Of a DNA stretch of 64,000 bases, positions 45,671 through 55,713 are shown in pieces. Both the position numbers and the translations under genes were made by a program. This DNA is from Chloranthus sessilifolius. Taxonomy: Eukaryota; Streptophyta; Magnoliopsida; Chloranthales; Chloranthaceae. The DNA lies in NCBI GenBank assembly GCA_021018995.1, contig CM037585.1, positions 118,380,331 through 118,444,330 on the forward strand, read 5' to 3'. Positions within the stretch are counted from its first letter, which is position 1; every line of letters begins with the position of its first letter. The notes under the pieces are model-generated. The model was not told where the DNA came from. It saw only the letters and a program-made list of their open reading frames with translations, and did no database searches.

Positions 45671-45676
<6 letters not shown>

Positions 45677-45724
<48 letters not shown>
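45677..45724. repeat. (TA)n microsatellite with GTAT tail
   Basis: Pure TA run followed by a short (TATG)n, placed exactly between gag and protease, where the frames would need to be continuous. Confidence 0.95.
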
Positions 45725-45737
<13 letters not shown>

Positions 45738-45739
45738 GT

Positions 45740-46126
45740 ATGTATGATATAGATACCTTACAATTGTACGGAAAGAGAAGTGACGTAGCTTATAAAGCTA
45801 GAGTGTTGATAGACCCGGAATCTAGCCATTCGTTTACTACTCTTCGATTTGTAAAAAAGATGAAGGTCAACCCAGAGACGTTGGATTTTATCTTGGCTAT
45901 ATCTATCCCGACTAGGGAATCGGTCGATATGAACTTAGTTTGTAAGTCGGTGATAGTAACCATTAGAGATAGGGACGTCTTTGAACTAGCAACAAATTTA
46001 GTTCTGTTGGATATGCAAGGATTCGACATGACCTTTGACATGGATTGGTTGTCAATTCATTATACAATGGTCGATTGTAAGAACAAAGTGGTTATCTTTA
46101 GACCGAATACAAGGAGATCATTCTGA
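45740..46126 (+). pseudogene. Element B protease
   Basis: Aspartic protease region: VLIDPESSHSF where family members have D-S-G, so the catalytic DSG is altered to DPE; then FVKKMKV, VFELATNLVLLDMQGFDMTFDMDWL and [11 protein letters not shown] frame change separates it from RT. Confidence 0.75.
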
Positions 46127-46164
46127 TTTATAGGGGTGAGAACAAAGTTTCAATTCTGTCACTT

Positions 46165-47575
46165 GTGTCCGCCATCAGAGTCGAGCGCTTGATCAGAAAG
46201 GGATGCAGTGGTTACTTGGCATTCTTGAAGGAAGACAAGGAAGGAAAGAACATCATTTCAGAGATTGTGGTTGCGTGTGAGATTGAGGATGTCTTTCCGA
46301 AGGAATTGCCAGGGTTACCTCCTGATAGAGAGGTAGAATTCGCTATCGACTTAACACCTGGAACGGAATCGGTTTCCAAAGCACCATACCGAATAGCTCC
46401 TACTAAGTTGAAGGAATTGAAAGAGCAGTTGCAAGAGCTCTTAGATGAGGGGTTTGTAAGGCCGAGCGTGTCTCCTTCGGGAGCACCGGTCTTATTTATC
46501 AAGAAGAAAGACGGGTTGATGAGACTATGCATCGACTATCGTCAGTTAAACAAATTAGCCATTAAGAATCGATATCCATTTCCTAGGATTGATGATTTAT
46601 TTGATCAGCTGTAAGGAGCAAGGTATATCTTCAAGATCGATCTGAGATCTAGATACCATCAGCTGAGAGTCAAGGCAGAGGACATCCAGAAGACAGCATT
46701 TAGGACGCAGTACGGACACTACAAGTTCTTGGTGATGTCATTTGGTTTGACGAATGCACCGGCATCGTTTATAGATTTGATGAATCGGGTGTTTAAACCA
46801 CACCTGGATACTTGTGTTGTGGTATTCGTCGATGACATCCTGATATATTTTAAGTCAAAGAAGGAACATGAAGAACATTTAAGAGTTACTCTATAAACTC
46901 TACATGAACACCAACTGTACGCCAAACTCAGTAAGCGTGAGTTTTGGTTGGAGAAAGTTAGCTTTTTGGGATATGTCGTCTCAAATGATGGTGTCACAGT
47001 AGATTCAACTAAGATCAAAGCAGTGGTATAATGGGAACAACTAAAGACGGTGACAGATATTCGTAGTTTTCTTTGTCTAACTAGATACTATCGATGTTTT
47101 ATGAAGGGATTTTCGAAAATATCAGGACCGCTTACGAGACTCACAAAAGGATGCGAGATTTGAGTGGAATGAAGCGTGCAAAAAAAGTTTTCAAGAACTC
47201 AAGAAGATACTCACTTCAGCTCCAGTACAAGCAATTCCTTCAGGCAATGGAGGGTTTGCGGTATATAGTGATGCTTCACATAGTGGTTTAGGTTGTGTGC
47301 TTAACCAGGATAAGAAAGTGATTGCTTATGGGTCGAGGCAGCTAAAAGATCATAAGAAGAACTATCCGACCCATGACCTAAAACTAGCAGCGGTTATATT
47401 TGTATTAAAAATGTGAAGACATTATTTGTACGGTGAAACCTTTGAGATCTTCACCGACTATGAGAGCCTCAGGTACCTATTCACACAAAAGGAATTGAAT
47501 ATGAGGCAGCGCAGGTGGATGGCTTTCATTATATGATGCAAATATCAAGGTACAAGCCTCAGGGGCTTTCTTAGC
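46165..47575 (+). pseudogene. Element B reverse transcriptase and RNase H
   Basis: 46165-46614 is open: [50 protein letters not shown] motif and [10 protein letters not shown], then a stop. FVDDILIY is intact (Asp codons 46831-46836). [19 protein letters not shown] and [12 protein letters not shown] follow. RNase H (about 47240-47540) is frameshifted, and part of the stretch before integrase appears deleted near 47545. Confidence 0.85.
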
Positions 47576-47579
47576 CAAC

Positions 47580-49057
47580 ATCATAGTGAGACCGAAGATC
47601 TTTGAGCATATTCACGAGCTACAAATGAAAGACTCGGAGTTAATCAAAATTCGACAAGATGTGATTGAGGGCACCAAACTAGAATTTTTAGTGAAAGAGG
47701 ATGGTTCCTTACTATTCAGAGGATGCCTTGGTATTCCAGTTGATGCCGATCTGCGGCAAATTATTTTAGATAAGGCTGACAAATTGAGATATGCGACCCA
47801 CCTCGATAGCACCAAAATGTATCAAGACTTGAGGAAGAGTTACTGGTGGAGAGGTCTGAAGCAAGACGTAGACAAGTATGTGTCAAAGTGTTTGACATGT
47901 TAGCAGGTGAAAGTGAGCCACAGACACCCTGCTGGATTGTTGCAACCTCTACCTATACCGGAGTGGAAGTGGGAGTCAATCTCCATGGATTTTATTGTAG
48001 GGTTATCGCAATCTCCATGGATTTTATTATAGGGTTATCGCATACAACAAAGAGATACAACGCTATTTAGGTAGTCATTGATCGACTGACCGAGTCAGCT
48101 TACTTCTTACCCTATAAAATGATGCACACAGCAGGAAGACTCGCAGAGTTGTATATGAAGGAGATAGTACAGTTGCACGGAATTCCTAATAGCATTGTCT
48201 GTGACCCCGTTATATACTTTAAAATTTTGGAAGAAGTTTCAAGAAGGCATGGGTATGCGATTGGACTTTAGTTCAACATTCCATCCATAGACCGATGGGC
48301 AAATGGAGCGGGTAAATCAGGTAATAGAAGATATGCCTAGAGCGTGTATGCTTGAATTTAAAGGATCATGGGATCAATATCTATCGTTGATCGAATTTGC
48401 ATACAATAATAACTTCTAAGCGAGTATTAGAATGACACCTTATAAAGCTCTTTATGGAAGGCGATGTATATCACTTATCAATTGGAAAGAGACCGGTAAA
48501 AAGTTTGTATTAGGACCGGAGTTATTTGAAGATAATGCCATTATTGTTTGTATGATAAGGGAGCGACTTAAATTGGCTCAGAGTAGACAGAAGAGCTATG
48601 CTGATATCAAAAGAACGAGCGTGGACTATGTCGTTGGCGATCATGTGTTCGTAAAGGTATCGCCCATGAAAGGCGTCATGAGATTTGGAAAGAGGGGAAA
48701 GCTGAGTCCCTGTTACCTTGGACCTTCGAGGTTTTAGGTCGAGTCGGCGGGGTCGCTTATCGCATTGGATTACCTCCGTTATTTGATCGGGTACATAATA
48801 TGTTTCATGTATCCATGCTCTGAAAGTATGTAAATGACCCTACACATATCTTAGGAGGTCAGCCGATCGAAATGCACGAAGACATGGCCATGATAGAAGA
48901 AGTGGCCCAAATATTGGATAGAAAAGAGCAAGTTTTACATACGAAGGTGATTCCTTTAGTGCTTGTCAGGTGGAAGAATCATTCGGCCAAAGAAGCTACT
49001 TGGGAACGCGAGGCGGATGTGAGGGAACAGTATCCGAACTTGTTTGAGGAGAGCTGA
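47580..49057 (+). pseudogene. Element B integrase and chromodomain
   Basis: EHIHELQMKDSELIKIRQDV opens the linker, then STKMYQDLRKSYWWRGL and KCLTC (47586-47903). [11 protein letters not shown] (about 47960-47995) is followed by a 32-bp tandem duplication that shifts the frame. The part with APYEALYGRR-like PYKALYGRRC and VKVSPMKGVMRFGKRGKLSPC is at 48432-48735; a chromodomain-type end IPLVLVRWKNHSAKEATWE is at 48872-49057. Confidence 0.85.
47977..48040 (+). repeat. 32-bp tandem duplication in integrase
   Basis: Units 47977-48008 and 48009-48040 differ by one base (GTAGGG vs ATAGGG). Thirty-two is not a multiple of three, so the duplication breaks the integrase core. Confidence 0.9.
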
Positions 49058-49600
49058 GAGCATATTTGTATCATTGCATGTAGTTTTGTGAACTTGACGT
49101 GTCTATGTAAGCGAAAGTCAGCATGTATACATTAACCTTATCAAGGGAATGAAGAGGAAGATATTATTTATAAATTGATCTTTTATGAACTTCGGCATGG
49201 TCATCAAGAATGTGTATATAGCGTGAAATAAATGAATGTCACACCTTGATTATAGGTTTGTGGTGTAGTAATATATAGCAAGAAGCAAAAGAAAAGTCAG
49301 CAAGTGAATAAATTAAATTCTATAGGGAATATGAAAAAACAAAGAAGCTAATGAAGAAAAAAAATCAAAAATATGAATTTTTATAGTTTCTGTCAAAATC
49401 GATTAATCGATTTTGATTTTTCAACTAATCAAAAATGTTCCGATTGAACGACTAGCTCACATCAATGAGCTGAGGAACCTAGAAAAAGTTTTGAAGTTAA
49501 ATTCGACTAATCGATTTTTGAAACCAATTAATCAATTTCGGGCAACTGAGTTAGAATTGTGAGAACTTATTAATCGATTTTAAAAATCGATTAATCGATT
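49058..49600. repeat. Spacer with TCGATTAATCGA array upstream of B aORF
   Basis: No frame of interest. From about 49398 it carries about six units (TCGATTAATCGA, TCGACTAATCGA, TCAATTAATC-type), the last two 21 nt apart, ending just before the TATA-like box. Same place as the array at 30939-31390 in element C. Confidence 0.8.
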
Positions 49601-49855
49601 TTTTCCTATAAGTAACAGTTTTGGAGAATTTTCTCCCCATTCGAATTTCAAATTGTTTTTTTTTATTTTGGGCGCCTTTCTTCTTCCTTTGGCCGGAGAT
49701 AACCGAGAGGGTTTAAGGACCTTGGGAATCGAGATCGGATAAAAAACCCTAGCCATCGGATCCATTGCGCACGGTAAGCCCTAAATCTAGAAATTCTTAC
49801 AGTATTTTGAGTATTATAAAGCCCTATATTTAAATTTCTAGTTTAAAACCCTAGA
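49601..49855 (+). promoter_or_regulatory. Putative promoter, 5' UTR and intron of B aORF
   Basis: TATAAGTA at 49607-49614, then CCCCATTCGAA, TTTGGGCGCCTTTCTTCTTCC, AACCCTAG motifs, and a donor-like ACG-GTAAGCCCTAAATCTAG (GT at 49774-49775) with AACCCTAG before the ATG at 49856. The CATTCGAA, TTTGGGCG, CTTCTTC and GGTAA-CCCTA blocks recur in the same order before the aORF of element C. Confidence 0.55.
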
Positions 49856-51290
49856 ATGCCTCCTAAAACCCGGCAAGCTTCGAAGCAAGCGGCTTCTAAA
49901 ATACCTGTACGGCGTAAGAACGCTGTGCCACCACCGCCATTACCTTCACCTTCACCTTCACTTCACTTTCACTTTCCTCTTCGTCATCATATTCGGCGGA
50001 GGCGTCATCGCACCAGTTGTCACCACCACCACCTCAACCCGGCCAGTTACCACAACCTAATGAGTGGTGTGCCGCGAAAGACTTTGAGAATGAATATATT
50101 ATCGACGAGGCTCTGTTTCTGGATTCCGAGGATGAGGGCGAGACGAAATGGGCCCGAAAATACCTCATTGATGCGGGCCTCGGTAATCTCTTGAAGCCCT
50201 TGCATGATTATTATTACCCTAGGCTAGTTAGGTTATTTTACCAGCATTTGCAAGAGGGTAGGAAAGCTGGCACCATTACGACCGAAATCGATGGTCGTAA
50301 GTATCTTTTTAGCCTGCGCCACATTCATGAATCTTTGAAATGTTTTTCGGTATACGTGCCAAAGACCAACCCTTTACCCCCTTTCGAACAGCCCATAAGT
50401 TTTGAAGAAATTAGGACCAAAATGACCAAGGGAAATAAAGGGTCTGAAAAGTCCATTCGGAGGGTTGACTTACCCCCTTATACGTTGATGCTTGACACCA
50501 TTATTAAGTGAAGCCTCTACCCTCTGCGCCATGACACTAAAAGGGTAGAGGGGGTGCATAGGCAATGTACGCAACATACCGAGGCTGTTGGTTCGACGCT
50601 ACTAAACTAGTGTTGGAGGGCATGATCTATATCAAGGGTAAGATGATGAAGGGACCCTTAAGATCGAAGGAGCGTATGCCATATGCTCATCTTATTTCTA
50701 GCATGATTGAGTGCTACTCTGCTGTCGTCAAGTATGTTATTTCTCCGACCAAGCCAAGGGCTACAAATCATGTCAAAAGTTATTCCATTGCTTCCTGGAG
50801 CCAAAGCTACAATCTTTTGAAGAAGGTGCTACCACCGGAGGGAGCAGCACTTGCTCACGCTGGTGATGCCCCACCATAGCAGGACCAACCAGCAGTGGGG
50901 GAGCAGCCTCCTGACCCTGTACAGCCTGCAAAGCAGCCTCTTGCACCACCTTCTACTCCTACGCAGTCTGCTCCTGCTACTGCTATGTGGTCTCACAGGA
51001 GACGGGCATCTCAAGCCCCACCACCCGGTACTATAGATGACGTCCTCGCCCTCATGGTAGAGAACAATCGCCAGATGCTAGCGCACCACAGGCGTACGGA
51101 AGAGAGCAACACCCAGATGAACTACCGGCCTGATTTTCATGAGGCGCTGCTATACCAGACCATGCAATATATGTATCCCAGCGATTACCATCAACGCATA
51201 GCGGCAGCGCGGACATGGACTCCTAACGCATCAAGTTTGAGTACACGTGAGCACGATGGGGAGGATCAGCCAGGGGATGGGACTGCTTGA
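49856..51290 (+). pseudogene. Element B extra ORF (aORF), 'putative plant transposon protein' type
   Basis: Three overlapping frames give one product collinear with the C aORF. 49856: MPPKTRQASKQAASKIPVRR. 50017-50511: NEWCAAKDFENEYIID, LGNLLKPLHDYYYPRLVRLF, DGRKYLFSLRHIHESLKCF and RVDLPPYTLMLDTIIK. 50565-51290, with one stop at 50877: FDATKLVLEGMIYIKGKMMKG, MPYAHLISSMIECYSAVVK, a Pro/Gln-rich linker, DDVLALMVENNRQMLAHHRR and HEALLYQTMQYMYPSDYHQR. Two frameshifts and one stop make it a pseudogene here. The linker and tail look like a flexible region plus a helical end. Function unknown; the family match is from memory. Confidence 0.75.
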
Positions 51291-51699
51291 TTCCTATCTT
51301 TTGATGTTTCTTTTTGGGTTGTAATTATTTTGTCCATTTTGAGAACATGTGAATGCGTCTTTTTGGAGAATATAAATGGTAGTTTTTAAAACCATAGTTG
51401 AAAATCTGTTGTACCGAACTATGTGGCATGGTTACCATTTATTTTTGGATCAAATGGTACAAAATTTGGTTGTTGCTTTATCATGTTATTTATTGTTAGA
51501 AATATCCAAATAATTAAATTTCTTTTGATGCAGGATGTGTTGTGGATGCTAAGAAATATACAAATGGTTTACGTTTTCTACTGGATGTCTAGTGATTGCG
51601 GTTATATATATCGCCGTGGATAAAATGTGTGTGCATCTTCCATGAAGGGGAAGCCCTTGGGTGCATTTTCGAGGACGAAAATTCCCAAGGTGGAGAGAA
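51291..51699 (+). other. Spacer and polypurine tract of element B
   Basis: No gene. The tract CAAGGTGGAGAGAA ends at 51699, directly before the 3' LTR. The upstream phrase GCATTTTCGAGGACGAAAATTCCC is the usual context before the tract in plant Tekay elements. Confidence 0.75.
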
Positions 51700-52832
51700 T
51701 GTAACATCCCCGAAAATTTGGAATTTGAATAATATCCTCAGGATACATGCCCGACTGGTTGTAAGTTTGACCAAGTGAAAGTCTACTTAATAACTTAGGC
51801 TAGACTAGGCTTGAGGTGAAAAGTACACCTAGGTGTGTGGTGTGGGTCTTGTTATAAGGTCACATACACCTGTTATAGTTGTGTGTGCTTTGCACCAATG
51901 AAGTAGAATGGGTTAGATAGGTATTAGTTAAAGAGAAGTTTTTTCTCTTTGATTTTGGTGGTTAGGAATTTATGAAGAGAGAGAGAGAGAGAGAGAGAGA
52001 GTGAGGAAGAGAGGAGTAAATGCTAAGGATTTGGTGTGAAATTTCAGATTTTAAGTCATATGTGGGCGGTTAATCTCGAAGGCAACGTGTGTGAATTCGT
52101 TGGAGTCGAAGCTAAGAACCCTAGCTTTTGACCCAAGTCATTAAATCACTCATGCTATGGATTTGAGGTGAGATTTCATTAATTTATTATGTGTGTGATG
52201 TTGTGAATGAATTTATTGAATTAATGATGAATTAGAAAAATAGAAAGATTAAAGATATGAGAGAAAACAAAGTTGGAAGAACAGCCCGAAGAGGGCTATT
52301 TTCTAACAAAATCGATTAATCGATTTTTGTCATAAATCAATTCTAGAGACTAAAGCACGAAACCAATTAATTGAAATTAATTCGATTAATCAATTTTTAG
52401 TTTTCGATTAATCAATTTGGAATCGATTACTCGACTGGGTACTTCCAGTGGTTGGAAAAGTCTAAGTTTTGGAAAACTGATTAATCGATTTTGCAATTGC
52501 GATTAATCAATTTGAGATCGATTTATCGAATTTTGGAATTCGATTAATCGATATTATGATCGATTAATCAATTTTGACAGTTTAGTGTGGGTTTTGTTTT
52601 TGACCGCGGAGTTCTGGGAGGGCCTTGTACCATTCTTTCTTACATCGTTCTTGATGTTTTGTTTATAACATGATGTACTTTAGGTTGAACACTTAGAATT
52701 TAAGCATGGGGAGCTACCTTGGACCTTGATGCCTGGGGTTGAAGCATGTGAGGTAGGGAATACTCTAAACATATACCCTTGATTACGAAATCATATATGT
52801 AGTGATGTGATTGTACATGTGTGTGTTATGAG
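51700..52832 (+). repeat. Element B 3' LTR, left part
   Basis: Matches the 5' LTR from 41684 to about 42810 with scattered substitutions and one small insertion. Contains (GA)n at 51975-52002 and a palindrome array at about 52310-52575. Cut off at 52832 by element A. Confidence 0.9.
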
Positions 52833-54431
52833 TGATGAGTAGTGAAATATGATGATATTTCACCCCTAGATACCTATATTTAGCTATCCGATGAAGGCTA
52901 TCTGATAAGAATTATTAGATTTGAAGTGTTTCAGGTAAATACAAGCCAAGTGCAAAAAACAGCCCAAGTTTTCAAAAATAATGTCAAAACACTGTAACTT
53001 TGGGTCATCGAGAACTTAGTGTGACTTGCAGATCCATTTGAACCTTCAAGACGGCCGAATTATGATATTGTCAAAACACAAACGTTGTAGATCTTTCTGT
53101 CAGCCTTCCAACGGCGTATGAATCGCCTCAATCTGATTTCAGAACAGAATGTTATGGCCAAAATACCGAAGCAGTGTTTGATACAAAGTTCGGCGGAAAT
53201 TCACAAAAATCTGGGAGGTCGATGCATCGACCCTATTGGGTCGATTAATCGACCCTAAATTTTCGAGTTGGAACACCTCTGCGGCTAGGAAACTTTGGCT
53301 CTATTTAAAGTGGATCAAACACTTCGAGAAAAGAGGAATTAGATATAGGAATTAGAGGAAGGAGAGATAGGAATTAGAGAGAAAAATTAGAGATAGGAAT
53401 TAGAGAGAAAAATTAGAGATAGAGAATTAGAGAGTTAGTTTTAGCTTTTTCTTTTTTTTAGAGTTTTTGGAGAGAATTTTTTAGAAGATTATTATTCATT
53501 ATTATTATTTTTTGTTTTAGACTCCTCTTGGCATCTTTTCAAGAGTTCTTCTTTCTCTTTCTTCTAGGGTTCCATCTGGGTAGATTGTACCTAGGATTTG
53601 CATTGTTTTTTCTTTACGTTAATGAAAGCATAGATTGTATTTAGGAAAAGGCATTGTAAACAAAGATCTTTGGAAAAAATAAAAAGAGGAATGGCTTTGA
53701 ATGAACAAGGAGATCATACACCAAAGATGAGCGGCTAAATCAATAGATCGGGGAAGATGCGATCCCCAGATAAGTACCCTTATTTATGATTAATACCATA
53801 GTCGATTTATTGTCATTATGGAATCATTTTGCTAAAAGTTTGTGTTATTGAAAATATATTGAATGCTTGTTATGACCGTTGATGGCGCGTATCAACGGAT
53901 ATAATCGCTAGATCTTGACCTGCAGACTGATCTAGGCTGCAGAGCGAATATGTATTTACTGTTGTGATCTAAACATCATGAGATACGCTATGCTTCTTAC
54001 ATGACTCATACCGCAATGATAGGCTGAGTCATAGTTTTTAGATAGGGTATGCAGGATTGATGATCATATTTTATTACGAATCATCTCTATAGCTGAATGA
54101 TGGTGTGAATAATGCTTTAATGAAACTGTGGGTTTTAATGGTGGAAAAGGGGTACAAATCTGGGGTAGCATATTCCTTGATCTCATTTAATTATTATTTT
54201 AGATTCATCGGTAATTAGTTGTTTAGATTAATTTATTTTTTTGCATTTAGGAAAAGTGTGATAAATTTTGGTAAAATTGAATCTGCCCTTTGGTACTTCC
54301 TTAGGGACGTTTTTAAATCTCTGAAAGAATTAATTAAAATTCAAGATTTCCCTGTGGGTTTAACACCTTTGTTCTTGCCATACTGCAATAGATCTTGTGC
54401 ACTTGCAAGGGTTACACTTTAAAATCGATCA
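52833..54431 (+). repeat. Element A 5' LTR
   Basis: Starts TGATGAGTAGTGAAATATG and ends GATCA, six bases before the PBS. Near 53219-53252 it holds the palindromes TCGATGCATCGA and TCGATTAATCGA, 22 nt apart. A short GAATTAGAGA-type repeat lies at about 53335-53420. Confidence 0.9.
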
Positions 54432-54437
54432 AGTTTT

Positions 54438-54455
54438 TGGCGCCGTTGCCGGGGA
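54438..54455 (+). other. Element A primer-binding site
   Basis: TGGCGCCGTTGCCGGGGA, an 18-nt match to the complement of the 3' end of plant tRNA-Asp, the primer used by Athila elements. Confidence 0.95.
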
Positions 54456-54539
54456 GATCGACGAAATTTTGATTAATTCGGTTAGGAATTTTTGTGTTTT
54501 GATTTTTTTTTTTTTTTTTTTTTTAATTCTAAAATTTAG

Positions 54540-55140
54540 ATTTTTGATTTGTAAAATCTTCTTTCCCTTATTTTTCTCTCTTAGGTAAGTTTTGTAGGAC
54601 TCTTTTAGAAAATTTAGGTTTTTAGGACTTCTTATTTTAGTAGGATTCTTTTTCCTTATTTTCCTCTTTTAGATATTCTAGGATTTTCTAAAATTAGTTA
54701 TTAATTTTTTTTTAAGAAGTTTATAAATTTAGGATACCTTCCTTAGGAAATTTAGGAATCTTTTATTCTTTCCCTTATTTTTCTCTTTTAGATAAGATTC
54801 TTAGGATTGCCCTTAGATTTAAAATTTTAATTTCTAATTTTAATTTTAAGTTTTGAAATTCGAATTTAAAAAAAAAAAAAAAAAAAAAATCAAATTTTGG
54901 ATTTTTGCTTTGCGGAATCTTCTTTCCCTTATTTTTCTCTCTTAGGTAAGTATTTTTTTAGGAGTCTTTTAGGAAGTTGAGATTTTTAGGCTTTTTATTT
55001 TAGATTTTGTAGGAGTCTTTTTAGGAAGTATAGATTTTTAGGATACCTTCCTTAAAAAATTTAGGAATCTTTTATTCTTTCCCTTATTTTTCTCTTTTAG
55101 ATAAGATTTTGTAGGATTGCCATTAGGTTTAAAATTTAAT
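54540..55140 (+). repeat. Leader repeats with fused acceptor/donor-like motif
   Basis: About five imperfect copies of TTCCCTTATTTTTCTCTTTTAG followed by ATAAG or GTAAG and TAGGA phrases, at about 54565, 54650, 54768, 54920 and 55078. Two copies read CTCTCTTAGGTAAG, a pyrimidine tract plus AG joined to a GTAAG donor-like motif. Poly-A/T runs interrupt them. Confidence 0.75.
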
Positions 55141-55269
55141 TTTTTTTATTTTAATTTTTGAAATTCGGATTTTTTAAAAAAAAAAAAAAATTAAAAAAAA
55201 AATTAAAATTAATTTATCTTGTTTTGCTTTTCTTTTCTTCTTATTTTGGCCACTGTTCATATTAGAGCT

Positions 55270-55543
55270 CAATCGATTGAAGCTTCAGGTTCAATCGATT
55301 GAGACTGAAATATTCTCTGTCGTGATCTTTGCTTTTCTTTCAATCGATTGACATTCCTCTGTCAATCGATTGACAAAAATTCTGTGCTTGCCATTTCGGC
55401 TGAAATTCCTGTGTTACTTGCTTTGACCTTTGAACCTCAATCGATTGAGAACAGTTCTTCAATCGATTGACTGATAAAGTCATTTCTGTGAAATTTTAAG
55501 TGTGCTTCTGTCAATCGATTGAGATCTTTGCTGCAATCGATTG
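55270..55543. repeat. Four CAATCGATTG palindrome pairs in element A leader
   Basis: Cores at 55270/55292, 55341/55363, 55438/55460 and 55512/55534. All four pairs have a start-to-start distance of exactly 22 nt and unrelated 12-nt spacers. The array ends about 55 bp before the first possible gag start. Confidence 0.95.
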
Positions 55544-55713
55544 AGCCTATTTTGTGGATTTGTTTTGGATTCTTCAATCCCTGTTTGTGAGCGTGGTGTA
55601 TGAGCTTTACTCGTTCTCATCACCCACATCTGCTACCATTTAATCTTGAGATCGAACGATCTTGTAGAGAGAATCGTAGAATTCAAAGGAATCAGTATCA
55701 TCATACTGATACC

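Larger units (their letters stand above)
41684..52832 (+). mobile_element. Element B: Tekay-type chromovirus with extra ORF, split by element A
   Basis: 5' LTR 41684-44071, PBS, gag, protease, RT-RNase H, integrase-chromodomain, palindrome array, extra ORF, polypurine tract, first 1133 bp of the 3' LTR (51700-52832). Inserted in the 3' LTR of element D; TTATA (41679-41683) is the presumed target duplication, with its partner off-window. Pol is close to element C. Gag is one frame broken only by stops, suggesting decay by point mutation. Confidence 0.9.
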
